DNA from: Diplosphaera chodatii | Taxonomy: Eukaryota > Chlorophyta > Trebouxiophyceae > Prasiolales > Stichococcaceae | Assembly: GCA_032358165.1 (NCBI GenBank) | Contig: JAALGY010000062.1 | Location: 248,001-312,000, forward strand | Reading direction: 5' to 3' | Length of the DNA: 64,000 nt | Part shown: positions 32,075 to 44,466 of the stretch, in pieces | How positions within the stretch are numbered: position 1 is the first letter of the stretch | Layout: every line of letters begins with the position of its first letter | Program-made: the position numbers and the translations under genes | The notes under the pieces: model-generated | The model's input: only the letters and a program-made list of their open reading frames with translations | Told to the model about the DNA's origin: nothing | Database searches by the model: none

Positions 32075-34553
32075 GTGCAGTGCTTCTGCAACCTGTCTGC
32101 ATGTTGTTGCAGTGAATGGTATGCTTTTGTTGCCATGCCTGTGCAGCACCATCCTGAAACGTGCCATATCTCCATTTCCCTGCATCATTCCCTCGCAGGC
32201 TTCCGGTAGCAAGACACCACCGAGGAAGCAGGCAGCGCCGTCATCCCAGCGAGAGGGCGCTTCCGCCGAGGAGACAAAGGCAAGGATCCAGTGGCGCCGC
32301 TGTTGTTGCCCCTGTGCTGAGCCATGCACCGAGCTGTTCCTGAGCACGGCACGCTACAGCACGTTGCCAAGTCAGACGCACACTTGGGAACGTGCTGGCC
32401 AGGTCACCCACCTCACACGTGTGTTGAGTGCGCGAGGCCGACAGCGTGGTACTCGCACAAGGGCGGTTGACACGTGAGGTCAGTGGTCGTCCTGCAGATG
32501 GTGCTGCTGGACTCGCTGTACGGGACGCAGCGGGGGCTGCGGGTGTCCTCCGAGCTGCGCGGCGAGATCAGCGAGCTCATCGCGCAGCTGGAGGCGGCCA
32601 ACCCCTCGGACGCGCCCAACGACGTGCGCAGCTGCCCCTGGCACCCCGCATCGCAACCGACCGCTTGGCATCCGCATGAAAGCCCATCATCAGCGTGGCC
32701 AGGCCAGGAGTATACGACTGTAACAGCAAGTGGTTGGTGCAGCAAGATGGTTCAGTTGCTCGACAACAGCTGCTGGCTGCTCTTGCGCCGAGCAGATTTT
32801 CGTAAACCGTGACCCTTACCGGCGACTCTTACGCTCCATGCAGCCGGACCAGCTGTCGGGGGAGTGGAAGCTGGTGTACACCAGCAACAGCGAGCTGTCC
32901 GCGCTGCTGGCGCTGTCCAAGCTGCCCTTCGTGACCGTCGGCGACATCACGCAGACGATCGATGGCGCCGCTGGCACCGTCGTCAACAAGGTGCTTCGCT
33001 GCTTCCTGATGTCAATGCGCTGACATGTTTCCCTCAGTCACTGTGCGTCCCTGGAACTTTAACTTTGCTGTCGCTAACCAACTTATTTGTTGAGCAGGTC
33101 ATACTGATGGACAGCGTCACGAGGACAGCGTTTTCCTCCACTGCGAACTTCGAAACCCGCAGCTCCAAGCTGCTGAATGTGAGCGATGCCCTGCATGCGC
33201 TGCAGTCTCGTTGCTCTTCCTGATGTCGCCGTGCTGCTGCTGTTGCCTGCAACCCAAGGCTGTCAGCCCAGCAGTCATAAAAGCCGCTGCACCCAACCCA
33301 CCTGCAGGTCAAGTTCGTGCGGGGCGCGCTGGCGACGCCGCAGCTGCTGACGGACATCGATATCCCGGAGTCCGTCTCGCTGCTGGGCCAGACGGTGGAC
33401 CTGCGCAGCCTGCGTGACGCGCTGGCGCCAGCTCGTCGCAGCCTGCAAAGCGCTGTTTCCCAGGTACACCAGACACCTGTGGAGCTCCGCCGCCCTGCCA
33501 TACTTAGGCTGCTGGATGCTGTCGGAGATTTTGGCGCTGTTTTGGTTGGTGCAGCTGCCCAAGTGCGGCTGACAGTGTCCCCAGCTGGCGGGAATGACTC
33601 ACGCTGCGGCTGCGCTGCAGGCGGCGTCGTTCCTGTCGCAGCAGCCGGACCTGTCGTTCGACATCCCGGAGAAGGCGCGCCAGGAGTCGTGGCTGCTGAC
33701 CACCTACCTCGACGAGGTCAGCCTGCAAGCTGGTCCCGGGACCTGTAAATGCCATCAAGCTGTCCGTAATGTTCCTGCACGACATCTCATCGCCCGCATC
33801 TCAAGCCCCCGCTGCGGCTGCTGCGACGTCCGTCGAGTGAGACGCCTCCCGATCCTGCGCTGCTGCTGAGATGCAGGACATGCGGGTGGCGCGGGGCGAT
33901 GGCGGCAGCGTGTTCGTGCTTGTCAAGGAGCCGGGGGCGGCTTCGGCCTCCAACGGGTCCTCCAACGCCGCGGCAAAGGGCAACGGCAGCGGGGGCGCGT
34001 GGAAGGTGCGAGGCCCCGCCCGCCTTGCTTGTGCCCCGTCATGCGGTGCCCCATCATGCGGTGCCCAAACGTCCAGGGCGAGCTGCCCGGCGACATGTGT
34101 CCTGAGAGCTTGCAGCAGAGCCCTGTGCCTCCACAGGCCACTCTAGAGTCCTGCCTGCTGACATGTACAGGGGCTAACAGCCTGCTTCACGATGTGCATC
34201 TGCAGGACGACCCGCTAGGCCGGCCTGGCGGCTACTCAGGTGCTCAGTGATGCAGCTTCAGGTGACTCACCTGTCTTCCGCCGCTGGCGGCACCAATGAC
34301 ACCACACCTTGCATGTGGTATGTACTGCACAAGTTTCACCAGCTGACAAGCTGTGAACGCTCAGGAAAGGCTGCTGGCTGTGTTCTCGCGCCCAAGCGGA
34401 CACTGCAATTGCAAGACCAGTATGCAACATGCAGTCGACCGACGGAGATGCTCTGGTGCTGTGACAGATGCCGTGCCGCCATTGCCAGTTACGCCGCCGG
34501 CAATGAACGTCGAGGCGCAGCTCAAGGGCGAGGGCGACATCAATTCGTACTGA
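31633..34553 (+). CDS. Plastid-lipid-associated protein (PAP/fibrillin family), right gene; start unresolved
   Basis: Exons: 31633-31761, 31931-32074, 32199-32279, 32498-32623, 32796-32990, 33098-33178, 33308-33463, 33621-33716, 33877-34005, 34206-34239, 34468-34553. They give 418 codons in one frame. The PAP core starts with LLDSLYGTQRGLRVSSE and LIAQLEAANPSDAP. It continues with LSGEWKLVYTSNSELSALLA, TVGDITQTIDGAAG, ANFETRSSK, VKFVRGALATP, SWLLTTYLDE and MRVARGDGGSVFVLVK. N-terminal to it are two tandem copies of a basic helical exon (RERANREAEEA(V/I)RAFK). The intron at 32280 uses a GC donor (AAAG|GCAAGG), the only choice that keeps phase. The last two exons add a Pro-rich tail ending in QLKGEGDINSY. 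The first coding exon lies upstream; ATG 31358 is a candidate, but its splice phase was not reconciled. The product is expected in the plastid. Confidence 0.8.
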
Positions 34554-35277
34554 GCCCCGGGGACAGGGTGATTTTGGCTTGGGGCCCAGCAGCAGCTGGC
34601 AGCGCACTGCTGATGGAAATGGCAAATGGCAGAACGGCCAGGCAGCCAGCATGTGGCGCGTATTCTGCCTGCTGGAACGGAGACCCATGGGGTGGAAGCT
34701 GACGGGATCAAAACACCACCATTCACCACCTCCATATTGGGAGGACATCCGCTCTCAGAGTACTGCTTGCGTTGTCAGCATTGAACATTCATATTGAATC
34801 AAGGATGAGCTCATGTCCTGCTGCAACGGCCTCCAATCGGGTAAACCTTATTGTTTGGGAAGCAGTCACCATCGGGCGGGATGAGCTCGCCACAGGGCGG
34901 CCTTCGACTTCCCCGAGACATGGACAGGATGCTCGACGGTGACACCAACACCACGCGAGTCTGCCTCACAATCCCGATTCCAAGGCAGAAACTTTCCTCA
35001 CGCATTGACTGCTGCGTGACATAGCATCGTGATCCGCTCCGAACGCAACCAATTTGGCCACAAGCATCGGGTACACATAGGAGACGTGCAACCAATCCGT
35101 GTGAACGCTCCACAGCAGGTGCGCTGCTTGTGTGTCAGCATGCGATGAATCAACAGTTCAGACTGTGGTGCGAAGGTCTGCCATTGCCGGAGTCCAGACT
35201 GCTGTTGCACGCATGCCTGCCTTTGGGTGGCGGTGCAAGGTGTGTAAACTGCATTTGTGCTGCAGGCGCTCACAATC
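34554..35277. other. Intergenic: after fibrillin, upstream of Csl gene
   Basis: No coding exon supported. An acceptor at 35265 just before the chosen Csl start suggests a 5' UTR intron or an upstream exon lies here. Confidence 0.5.
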
Positions 35278-38200
35278 ATGGAGGCGTACGCAACGTTTGT
35301 GACGATTCTGGACGCGCTGCTCAGCATCTTCATTGCTCTGAGCGTCATCGTGGCCATCGACCGTGCGCTGTTCACAGCCCGCTACGCCTATATGCAGGTG
35401 CAACGCAGTGCCCCTTCGCCCACTCTATGTGAAGCTGCGCAATGCGTCCATGAGATGCTGCTGCGAGCGTTTTCGTGCGTTGAAGATGCGAAATGTTGGG
35501 AAGCCGATGCTGTCTGCAGCTCACCACACAGGCAACGACCTGCAACTGCGCTCATTCGAATGGCTGATGTACCCACTTCGCAGATGAGGATCTGGAGCAC
35601 AGGAAAGAAGCCAGAGGAGCACTATCCCTTTGCCACGCTGCCGGACGCCAAAGTCTGCGGCATGTTGTACCCCATGTGCGCGGCCTCTTGCATCCATTGA
35701 CATTTATACGTGCCAGCTGCACGATGTAACACATCGCAAGCAGTGCTGTCGTTGATGCGAACGGTCTGACGTGCCTGCAGGGTGGTAGTCCAGATCCCCT
35801 GCTGCAATGAGCGCGGCGTGTGCCAGGTGCTGCCCGAGTCACCGCATGCTGTGTGCCCTCATTGCAGCTGCACTGACGTCGCGCTCCAGTGCAGCTGCCC
35901 AGCATGCTGGTACTCCGTTGCACGCTGTACGCGCACCTCCAGCTGAGACAGCAGTGCTGAGGTGTAGATCAACATGCGCGCAGGTCGCCATCGACCATGT
36001 CGCGGCATTTGACTGGCCACGGGACCGCCTCATCATCCAAATCTGCGACGACTCCGAAGACCAGGTGTGGCTATCGGTGTGTTCCTGCACTTGTGAGTGC
36101 CTTCAGCTGCACGGAATCTTGACCGCGCCAAGCGTGAGTGGTGTGCCGCGTGCGGTTGACGCGGCCTCCGACCTGACCGTGCATGTTGACCTACACGGCC
36201 CAGGTGACCAAGGACATGATCGACGACAAGGTGGCCGAGTGGCTGGAGGCCGGGACCCGCATCGAGTGCATGCGCCGTGGCAACCGCGTCGGGTACGCCT
36301 GCTGTCCATGCACGATGCGATGGCAGGGACATGCACATGTCACCGGCCAGACGTCCCTTGTGTGGCAGCCTCTTGTTGCTTGGGTTTCATGCACAGACCT
36401 GAGATCCTTGCCCACTGCTCCCCTGCTGGGAAGTGCGTGGTAACGATGCAGCAGGGCATCAAGCGATGGAGATGTGAGTGAATGTCTGAGTGCAGGTACA
36501 AGGCGGGTGCCCTGTCGTATGGCATGAAGCTCTTCGGCGACACCATCGACTACGTGGCGGTGTTCGACTCCGACTTCCAGCCCAGCCCCTCCTTCCTGCG
36601 CGACCTCATACCCTACCTGGTCGCCAACCCAACAGTCGGCTGGGTTCAGGTGAGCCACCACTGCTGTGTGGACTCGACCAGATCACCATGCATACAGGAT
36701 AGCATGGTTTGGCAGATCAGTTGGCTTTGTCAACTGTGTACATAGCTGCTGAGGTGGCATTGCCGGCTGCTGCAGAGCCGCTGGATATTCACAAACCCGG
36801 ACGAATCATACCTGACGAAGGTGAGCGCGCCCTGCAGCAGGCTGCCGGCACCCCGTAAGGAGTGTAGTTCTCAGAAGTGCCATGACTTCTGTCCGTTCAG
36901 CTGACAGTCCGACTGCGGCATGTCAACAGATTCAAGTTGCCGTGATCTGACACCGTGCAGGCCCAGCAGCTCAGCCTGAACTACCACTTCAACTGCGAGC
37001 AGCGCGTCTGCTTTGCGACGGGGACATACTTCGGCTTCAATGGTGACCAATCCTGAATGTGTTCCTCTCCTCATCCAGCTTCTGCAATGCCTTTATGGGC
37101 TGTGTCCTGTCGTGATGCAGTGTCACAATGGCACACCGTGTGTGGGGAGGCTGCATGTGACGACTTCTGCCTTCATGCGCCAGGCACGGGCGGCATCTGG
37201 CGGCGCACCTGCATCGAGAACATCGGCGGCTGGAACCACCGGACTACAGTCGAGGACATGGATCTGTCACTGCGCTGCCACCTCGCGGGCTGGAAGTGCA
37301 TCTACGTCAATGATGTCACGTCCTGGAACGAGGTGAGGCCAGAGCCGTTCGAGCACAGTGTACCTTGGTGCTCAACAGCCAGGGCACCAGGCTGTGAGGA
37401 CTCCCATCCCCACGCCATGATAGCACAGCAGCCTCCAGCGCTGAAGTCGGTAACTGATGCCCTGCAGCTGCCTGCTAGCCTGTTCGCCTACCGCAAGCAG
37501 CAGCACCGCTGGAGCGCCGGCCCCACGCAGCTCATCAAGCTGGCGATGCGTGAGGTGTGCAGCGTAGCGCAGTGTCAGCACTGGCGCAAATGCCATCCCA
37601 ATCCAAACCAGGATAACGGTTGATGGGCGTGCGAGGCTTCAGACATGTCTGGTCGTGACTGACATGCAGTGCATGGTTGGCCAGGCGCACAGAAGCATTG
37701 CCAGGAGCCATCATAACATATGTCTGGACATCGCAGGTGCTGGACGCCAAGATCGGCGTCATGCAGAAGCTGGACATCCTGGTCTGCTGCTTCGGTCTCA
37801 GAAAGGTGCTCAAACAACGCAAAGGGCGGGCCGCGTACTTGTTTGCTGTGTGTCGTGTGAAGCAGCACAACTCGATAGTGCACATGGCATGGTTTGTCAG
37901 GCTCATGCTGTCGTGATACACCTGCAGATGGCGACGCACTTTGTCACACTTGGCTTCTTCTGCCTGCTGCTCCCATTGGCCATCGTCACTCCTGAGGTAC
38001 TGAAGCAGTGCGACCCAGTCCAAGCACGCGTGACAAAGTGCCTTCAGAATCATGGACATGGCTCTGGTCACTGCAAGTGTGTGCTGGTGTCATGGCCTAT
38101 CAACCCTGCATTTCATGGCCTTGCAGATTACGGTGCCGATCTTTGCAATCGTGCACCTGCCGTCCATTATCACCCTGTCCACCGCCTGGTTTACACCCGG

Positions 38201-39547
38201 TGGCTGGATGTACATCATCATGTGAGCAGCTCCTATGGCAATGCGCATGCTGTCCTGCCGTTACCTGCTGAGCTTCTGGCCTTGGCTTGACAACAGCCGC
38301 ACCCGTTGACTCCACCATGCATGTTGCTTGCTGCCTCGTGCTAATTTGTTTGCCCATGCCACCTACCTACAGGTATGTGCTATTCGAGAACGCGATGTCC
38401 ATCGTGAAGCTCAACGCCGTCATCGCCGGCGCCTTCAACCTCAAGGGCGTCAACGAGTGGGTGAGTCAGCACCTCTGTAACTGACCCTGATGCAATCTGT
38501 GTTGCAGGACCTGACACGCAGATGTATGACCCGCGTGGCAGCTGCACACTGCTTCTGACTTTCAAAGTATTGCTGAAGCCAGCAAAACCAATGGGCAGGT
38601 GGTGACCACCAAGACAGGCAGCGGTTCAGCCGCAGCCAAGAAGGCGAATGCGCAGGTCGACGCCGACGCCCCTGCTGCCGATGATGCCGCCGTAGTGCCG
38701 GTGAGCCTGCCTGGGGTGGTGTGAAAGCAAACTCCCCGATGTTCATTTCTGCTGCTTGCCAACCAAGCAGCACAGTGACCTCTGCGGCAGCCAGCAAAGG
38801 CGGGCAGACAGAGGTGCTGCTCATCTGTGCACATAACTCGTGAGTGCCTTGTAGGTGCGCACGTTGTACGTACGCGAGATGATTTTCGGCACCTACATGA
38901 TCGCCTGCGCCCTGCTCGGCCTGCGCCACAACTCCCACTGGGGCTTCTCCGTGTACCTTTCGCTGCAGGTCAGTACCGCTGAGTCCACCGTTGCAATGCT
39001 GTGCAGCAGCAAACTTCGCTGGCTGTGGTTTGAGTCCAGCATACATGTGGACCAGCAAACGCCACACAGCCGTATCTGATTGCAGCACACAGCAGCGTTG
39101 CTGGGGCCCACATCACCACGGCAGTACCCTGCTTTTCGCTACAGGGCATGGCATTCCTCGCGTTCGCCTTCAACCTCGTGGACCAGGGCCAGCTGCTGGG
39201 CCGGCCGCTGAACACGCACAAGCGCCAGCTGCCAGCAATGGCAGCCCCGGCGGCACGCCTGCAGGCGTGCAACCTGACGAACTTCGCTGGTGCAGCTCCG
39301 CGACCGCCGAAGGCTGCCAGAGCATGCGTATTCTGCATCAAGCGTCGCTCGTTGCTATCCTGCACCTGTTGCATGCACCGGCGTCTATGGGCGCGCTGCA
39401 GGAGAGAGACAGGTCGGGCACATGGTATTACCCTGATGTCTGATGGGCAGTGTGGTTCTTGTGCTGCAGGGCCTGATTGCAGACAGCTGCTCCCATCTGC
39501 GCGGCATCAACACCCTCATCAAGGAGGCCAACTCGTGGCAGCACTGA
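35278..39547 (+). CDS. Cellulose synthase-like GT2 glycosyltransferase, CslA/CslC type
   Basis: A processive family-2 glycosyltransferase likely making a beta-1,4-linked mannan or glucan backbone from a nucleotide sugar, at Golgi membranes. Exons: 35278-35397, 35584-35666, 35781-35826, 35984-36064, 36204-36292, 36496-36649, 36776-36820, 36961-37042, 37184-37332, 37468-37554, 37737-37805, 37928-37996, 38127-38221, 38373-38460, 38599-38700, 38855-38968, 39145-39327, 39470-39547; 577 aa. There is an N-terminal membrane helix, then VVVQIPCCNE, IQICDDSED (Asp 105-106), AVFDSDFQP (164-168), FNGTGGIWRR, TTVEDMDLSLR (Glu-Asp near 257), QQHRWSAGP (294-302). Several C-terminal membrane helices follow, including FENAMSIVKLNAVIAG. 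These signatures are those of CslA and CslC, not of CesA: no RING finger or plant-conserved region is present. The start is the first Met of a 5' exon; upstream exons cannot be excluded. The GTATTC donor of the penultimate exon is weak. Confidence 0.87.
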
Positions 39548-40768
39548 TGCGGGGTGACCATGTCGGGGAGGCTGGGGTCTGTGAGGAGCGGTGGTACTAC
39601 GCCACGTTGCAAGCGAACATAAGCCCCCACGACTTGCAACAGTACCAATGTGGACGCATGGTCCAGATGGATGGACGGCAACGTAAAGGCAATGGCCGAG
39701 TGACGGCAAGAACGGCCTGTCCTGCTTGGAGCAACCATGTATCATGTCACTAGGCTACGGCCCATACTATCTATACGCACGGATATTCGTCGAGGGTGGG
39801 AGGTACTCGGTGCTACCCAAGTACTACATGTACGGATGTGGATGTGGACATGTGGTGTACTTGTCACCTTGTGAGCTCACATGCAAACAGACAATGTCAG
39901 AGTGCGTCCGGCCGTCGCCGATAGCCAGCACTTACGTTCTCATAGTACGCCCCAATCGGTGTGACGTACTTGTAGCTTGATCTCGTAACGTCTCATCAAG
40001 AGGGCCCTCATCATCCTGTGGGATCAACATCATACACAGGTCCGCAAGCTGCACGCTGAGGTGCCGCGTGGCCCCCTGCACCCCTGTAGTTTACATGCAC
40101 TGTTGGCGTTTGGTGTGCCCGATGACCCCAGCATGGCGCCAGGAGTGTGCATTCTAACCCATGCACATGTGTTGGCGCGCATGTCAGGGTGCTCGCAGCA
40201 GCAGCATTTGGCGGCAGCACGGCGAGACCTTGGTTCCGAGGGATCGCATTGCAGTGCTTCCTGAGCAGGTGCTCACCTGCTTCCAGTCTGGACCCTGACA
40301 TTTGACCGCTGTGTCTGCAACACAGTTCATTAGCACCAGGTGCACCCGTGACGTGTCCCGCTCCTGGTGCTGCCTCAGCTCACCCAAGGACCCTCCTGCC
40401 TCTGTACAGGCAGTGGAGCAGCCGCTGCAGTTGGTGGCAAGCCGTGCGCCGGCTCCCAGTACCCGGCTCTGTCCTTGTTGCGCCAGCAGAGGCGGGAGCC
40501 AGCTTTTAATGTCAGTGTCAGCGGCGGCCGAAGCAGCAGCGCCTGGCCCCAAGCCCACACAAAACCGGGCACGCCGGGGTCAGTGCCGTTATATGGCTTC
40601 AGCATCTGCGGCAGCGGCACCATCCGCATCAGTCCAACCAACAGACCAGTGACCCAGAGTCCGCAGGTGATCAACGCAGGAACAGCTCAGGTCATGGCCT
40701 GGCAACGCTGTTAAAATTGAAACAAAAAAGACCACATCTCCTGTAGGCTGCAGGCTGAGCCATACAGC
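39548..40768. other. Intergenic between Csl gene and TNL gene
   Basis: About 1.2 kb with only short uninformative frames. I see no gene, RNA or repeat in it. It should hold the Csl 3' UTR and the TNL promoter. Confidence 0.5.
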
Positions 40769-43700
40769 ATGGCGGCCAGCGGGCGCAGCTTCCGCACGTT
40801 CATCAGCCACGCTGGGCCGCAGAAGGACGGCGTCGCGATGCTGCTGCAGCGCGAGCTGCAGCGCAACGGCGTAAGCGCCTTTCTGGATGAGACCAGCCTG
40901 CGGCTCGGCGACGCGGCGCCCGCCGAGATGGAGGCCACGCTGCGAAGCGCACGCATCGTGGTCGCCATCCTGACACCAGACTTCCTGGACAGCGAGTTCT
41001 GCATGGAGGAGCTGCACTGGGCGCTGCACCCAGCAGAAGATGTGGCGCAGCCGCCGAATCTATTGCCAGTGTTCTACAGCAGCAACAATGTGCGAGAGCT
41101 GGTTCAGCTGATCGATGCGAAGATCAGCACGGCCGAGCAACAGCACAAGCGTGCAGAAGCTGTGTATGCCGCATCTGTGGGACAGACATTTCAACGCGAT
41201 AAAGATGCCGAGCTAACCCCTCATCAAAAGGAGTTGTCGGCGGAGGCAGACAGATGGGCGGAACAGCTGCGACGGCTTGGCCAGAAGAGGGTCAACCTTG
41301 ACGCAGCCACCAAGCGCACGGGCACCCGCCCTGACTCCTTTGGCAGGTGACCGCCACCCCTGGGAACTGCAGGCATGCTGTCGTTAGGCACTGTGGGGAC
41401 ATCATCAGATCAGCACCTCAATAGCTAACTTCTGCTGTTGCTTGCCAAGCAGGGGCGACCCGACGCTGGTGAATGCCATTGTGACAGAGGTGCTGCGGCG
41501 GCTGGGCCAGACTCAGCTCAGGGTGCCGGAGGCGGCGGTGGACCTCGAGGAGCGTGCGGCTAAGCTGCTGCCATGGTTCGAACGTGGCGATGTGCGCGTG
41601 CTCAGCCTCTGGGGCATGGGTGGTGTTGGCAAGACAACACTGGCGATCAAGCTGTTCAACGCTGTCAGCAGCAGCAGCACAATGCACTTTGACAGGCGTG
41701 TGTTCCTGACAGTCGGGCAGACGGCTCTGAAGCAGTCAGCGCTGGCAAACCAGCAGCGAACGCTGATTGTGCTGCTGGCGCCCGAAGCGCAAAACCTCGG
41801 CGGCGGGCCGCAGCAAGACGCGCAGCTGGCGGACTGCATCAGGGAGAGCGGGCCATTGCTATTGGTGCTTGACGACCTGTGGTCAGATGCGCAGCGGCGA
41901 TTGCTGCTGCCTTTGTCAGTGGACCAGCTGCCGCGCGGCAGCCGCGTGGTCCTGACCAGCCGACACCAGCGGCTGCTGCTGAGTGATACCATCGCCAATT
42001 GCTGCCTGGCGCCCGTGCGCTGCCTCCAGCCGACCGCGGCAAGCGAGCTGCTGTGCAAGCGTGCGGCCATATCGCAAGCAGAGCTGCCCAGGCTTGCGGA
42101 GGTGGTGCGTGCAGCGCTGGAGGTGTGCTGTGGCCTGCCGCTAGCGCTGGAGGTCGTTGGCTCTGCTCTGCGTGGCTCGTCCCCGCAGGCCAAGCTGGTA
42201 CGTTTGCTCATGCAGGTCTTAATCACTGCTACATGCCCAAGTTGATGTATCAAACCACCCTGTGACTTGTAACCCAGTGCTTCATAGAGGCAAGGCACGT
42301 TCCAAACATCGCTTCGTCAGTGAGCAACAGTTCGGTTGACAGCTTGGGCTCACTGTTTCGTATAGGATGATATGAGGGACTTGCTCAGAGGCACATATGC
42401 CAGCCGCGGTGAAGTTGATGGCAAGGAGCCCAACCTGCTGGGTGGGCTGCAGTGGAGCTACGACCGCCTGCCAACACACCAGCACAGGTGCAGCACTGAC
42501 CATTGTGGAGCTTACTCTGTACTCAAATGTTTGAGCATTGCAGGTTGCTGTGTGTTACATGCCTTTAGTGGTGAGACCATTATGGCGTCCGTGATCTCGG
42601 TCTCGAACAGGTCAGCATTCTAGGGAAACTGGCTGATGCGACCCTACCTGTGCTTGATTCGCAGACAGATGTTCCTGGACGCTGCCCTGATGCTGCGCAA
42701 CCACCAGTATGGTCACCTGGTTCACACCTGGGCATGCCTACTGGAACAGCCCCGCCTGAAGTTTCGCGCGCTGCCCATGTCGCTTTGCAAGCGGCTGGAC
42801 GCAGCTGGGCAACTCTTCAACGACCTGACATGTGCCTCACTCATTGAGTGCGGCAAAGATGGCAGGTGGGCCTGTCTACAGTTTACTGCATACCTTGTCT
42901 GCAGAGAGCTCGTAAGGCTGCGATAACCTGCGATTTGTGGTTCTGGCCACAGGGTAACCGCATGTTATTGCAGAGGCAACATATTCGATGACATGATGAC
43001 TGTAGCTTTCAACACTTGTGTAGGACCGAAGTGCACGACTGCCTTGTAGAGATGGCAGTGGAGGTCGTGCAAAGCAGCAATCTGCCAGCTGGCTGGTCTA
43101 TCAGCGATGTGGCCGCAGTTGATGCAGTGCTGCCAGAGGTAAGCGGTTGCAAGCACATGCCGTGTAGCATGCTTGCTGGCTTGTTGTCAGAGCTGTGATT
43201 CACCACAATGCTGATCCACAACGATCACCGACCTCGCAGGTTGAAACATGCGCATCAGCCACTCGTCTATGCTGCCCGCCACATGAAGCTGGCACCTGCG
43301 GGCCGCCAGCCTGGGCTGTTCAGGATTGCCTCAGCCGCCATCAAGGTGCACAGCTTGCGGCAATAGATGTCCAGCAGACAGCTGTGGCTCCGATAGCCGG
43401 CGGTGCGCACTGCCACGCGCCCCCGCACCTGGTCTACCTGCGCCTTGCGACGGCACATGCGGCCTGCATGGTCGGCATGGGAGGCAAGCTGGCGGTGCTG
43501 GAACTGACATCGCCTAGCGGCAACCTGCTGGAGGTGCCTGCCAGCATCAGCAGCATCCAGAGCCTGGCCTGGCTGTCATTCGATGGATGTGGCGGCTTGC
43601 AGGCTCTGCCGCCCAGCATCAGCAGCTTGCCAGCCCTTGCCCAGCTGGGCATTGCCAGCTGCCATGGGCTGCAAGAGCTAAGCCTGCGTGGCTTCATGTG

Positions 43701-44466
43701 CCTGCGCAAGCTCTGCTTCGCCAGCTGCCATGGCCTGCAAGCACTGCTGCTGCACGGCTGCCAGAGCTTGCAGCAGCTGCAGCTCGACGGCCTGCCCAGC
43801 CTGCGGCAGCTGACATTGCGGGAATGCGCAGCGGTGCAGCAGCTGCCGTCCGGATTCGACGCACTGACAGCCCTGCGCTGCCTGGAGGTCGTGGGCTGCC
43901 ATGCGCTGGAGCAGTTGCCAAATGACATGGGCGCTGCGCTGACGCGTCTCCACCTCAGCGGGTGCAGCCGCCTGGCATCGCTGCCCCCCGGCCTGAGTCT
44001 TCATGAACGTCTCCAGCAGCTCGAGCTGCATGGCTTGGATGCTCTCCAGAAGATGCACATCGACGGCGCTGCCAGCCTGCGCCACTGCAGCGTAACATCA
44101 TGCGCCCGCCTGGTGGTGCTCAGCATGCACAGGTGCCACTGCTTGCGTCGGCTCGACCTGCAGCAGCTGGACCAGCTGCAAGAGCTCGAGCTGTACCATT
44201 GCGGCGCCTTCGTACAGCTGCTGCCTGGAGTCGGCGGCTTGACAGAGCTGCGACGGTTGAGCGTCACCTTCTGCGGGGCGCTGCAGCGGCTGCCAGACAG
44301 TGTCTTCCGGTTGCCCCGGCTGCGGGAGCTCAACATTGGCGAGTGCCCGGCGCTGCAGCTGGATGACAGCCAGCTGCGACGCTCGCAGGCCCTTCACAGC
44401 TTCTGCAGATTATCGAGAGGGATGAGCCTTGCAGACGCAATGGCATCGCTCCGGGCACCAATATAA
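40769..44466 (+). CDS. TIR-NB-ARC-LRR (TNL) NLR immune-receptor-like protein
   Basis: Six exons: 40769-41346, 41453-42197, 42366-42487, 42665-42865, 43024-43138, 43240-44466; 2988 bp, 995 aa, all phases agree. The TIR domain is exon 1: FRTFISHAGPQ (8-18), AFLDETSLRLGD (37-48, BB-loop), FCMEELHWAL with Glu81 at the place of the catalytic glutamate of NAD-cleaving TIRs, then LPVFY. NB-ARC is exons 2-5: P-loop GMGGVGKTT (247-255), kinase-2 LLLVLDDLW (328-336), GSRVVLTSR (355-363), CGLPLALEVVG (419-429), MFLDAAL (484-490), VHD (552-554, MHD position). The C-terminal 400 residues are Cys/Leu-rich LRRs of the LxxLxLxxCxxLxxLP kind. In plants such proteins sense pathogen effectors and the TIR makes NAD-derived signals. 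Here function is inferred only. No membrane segment or signal peptide. It is convergent with the LRR gene at 45617. Confidence 0.9.

Noticed and set aside
40184..40558. Minus-strand ORF upstream of the TNL gene as a paired NLR partner
   Set aside because: No NB, TIR or LRR motif; short and compositionally ordinary.
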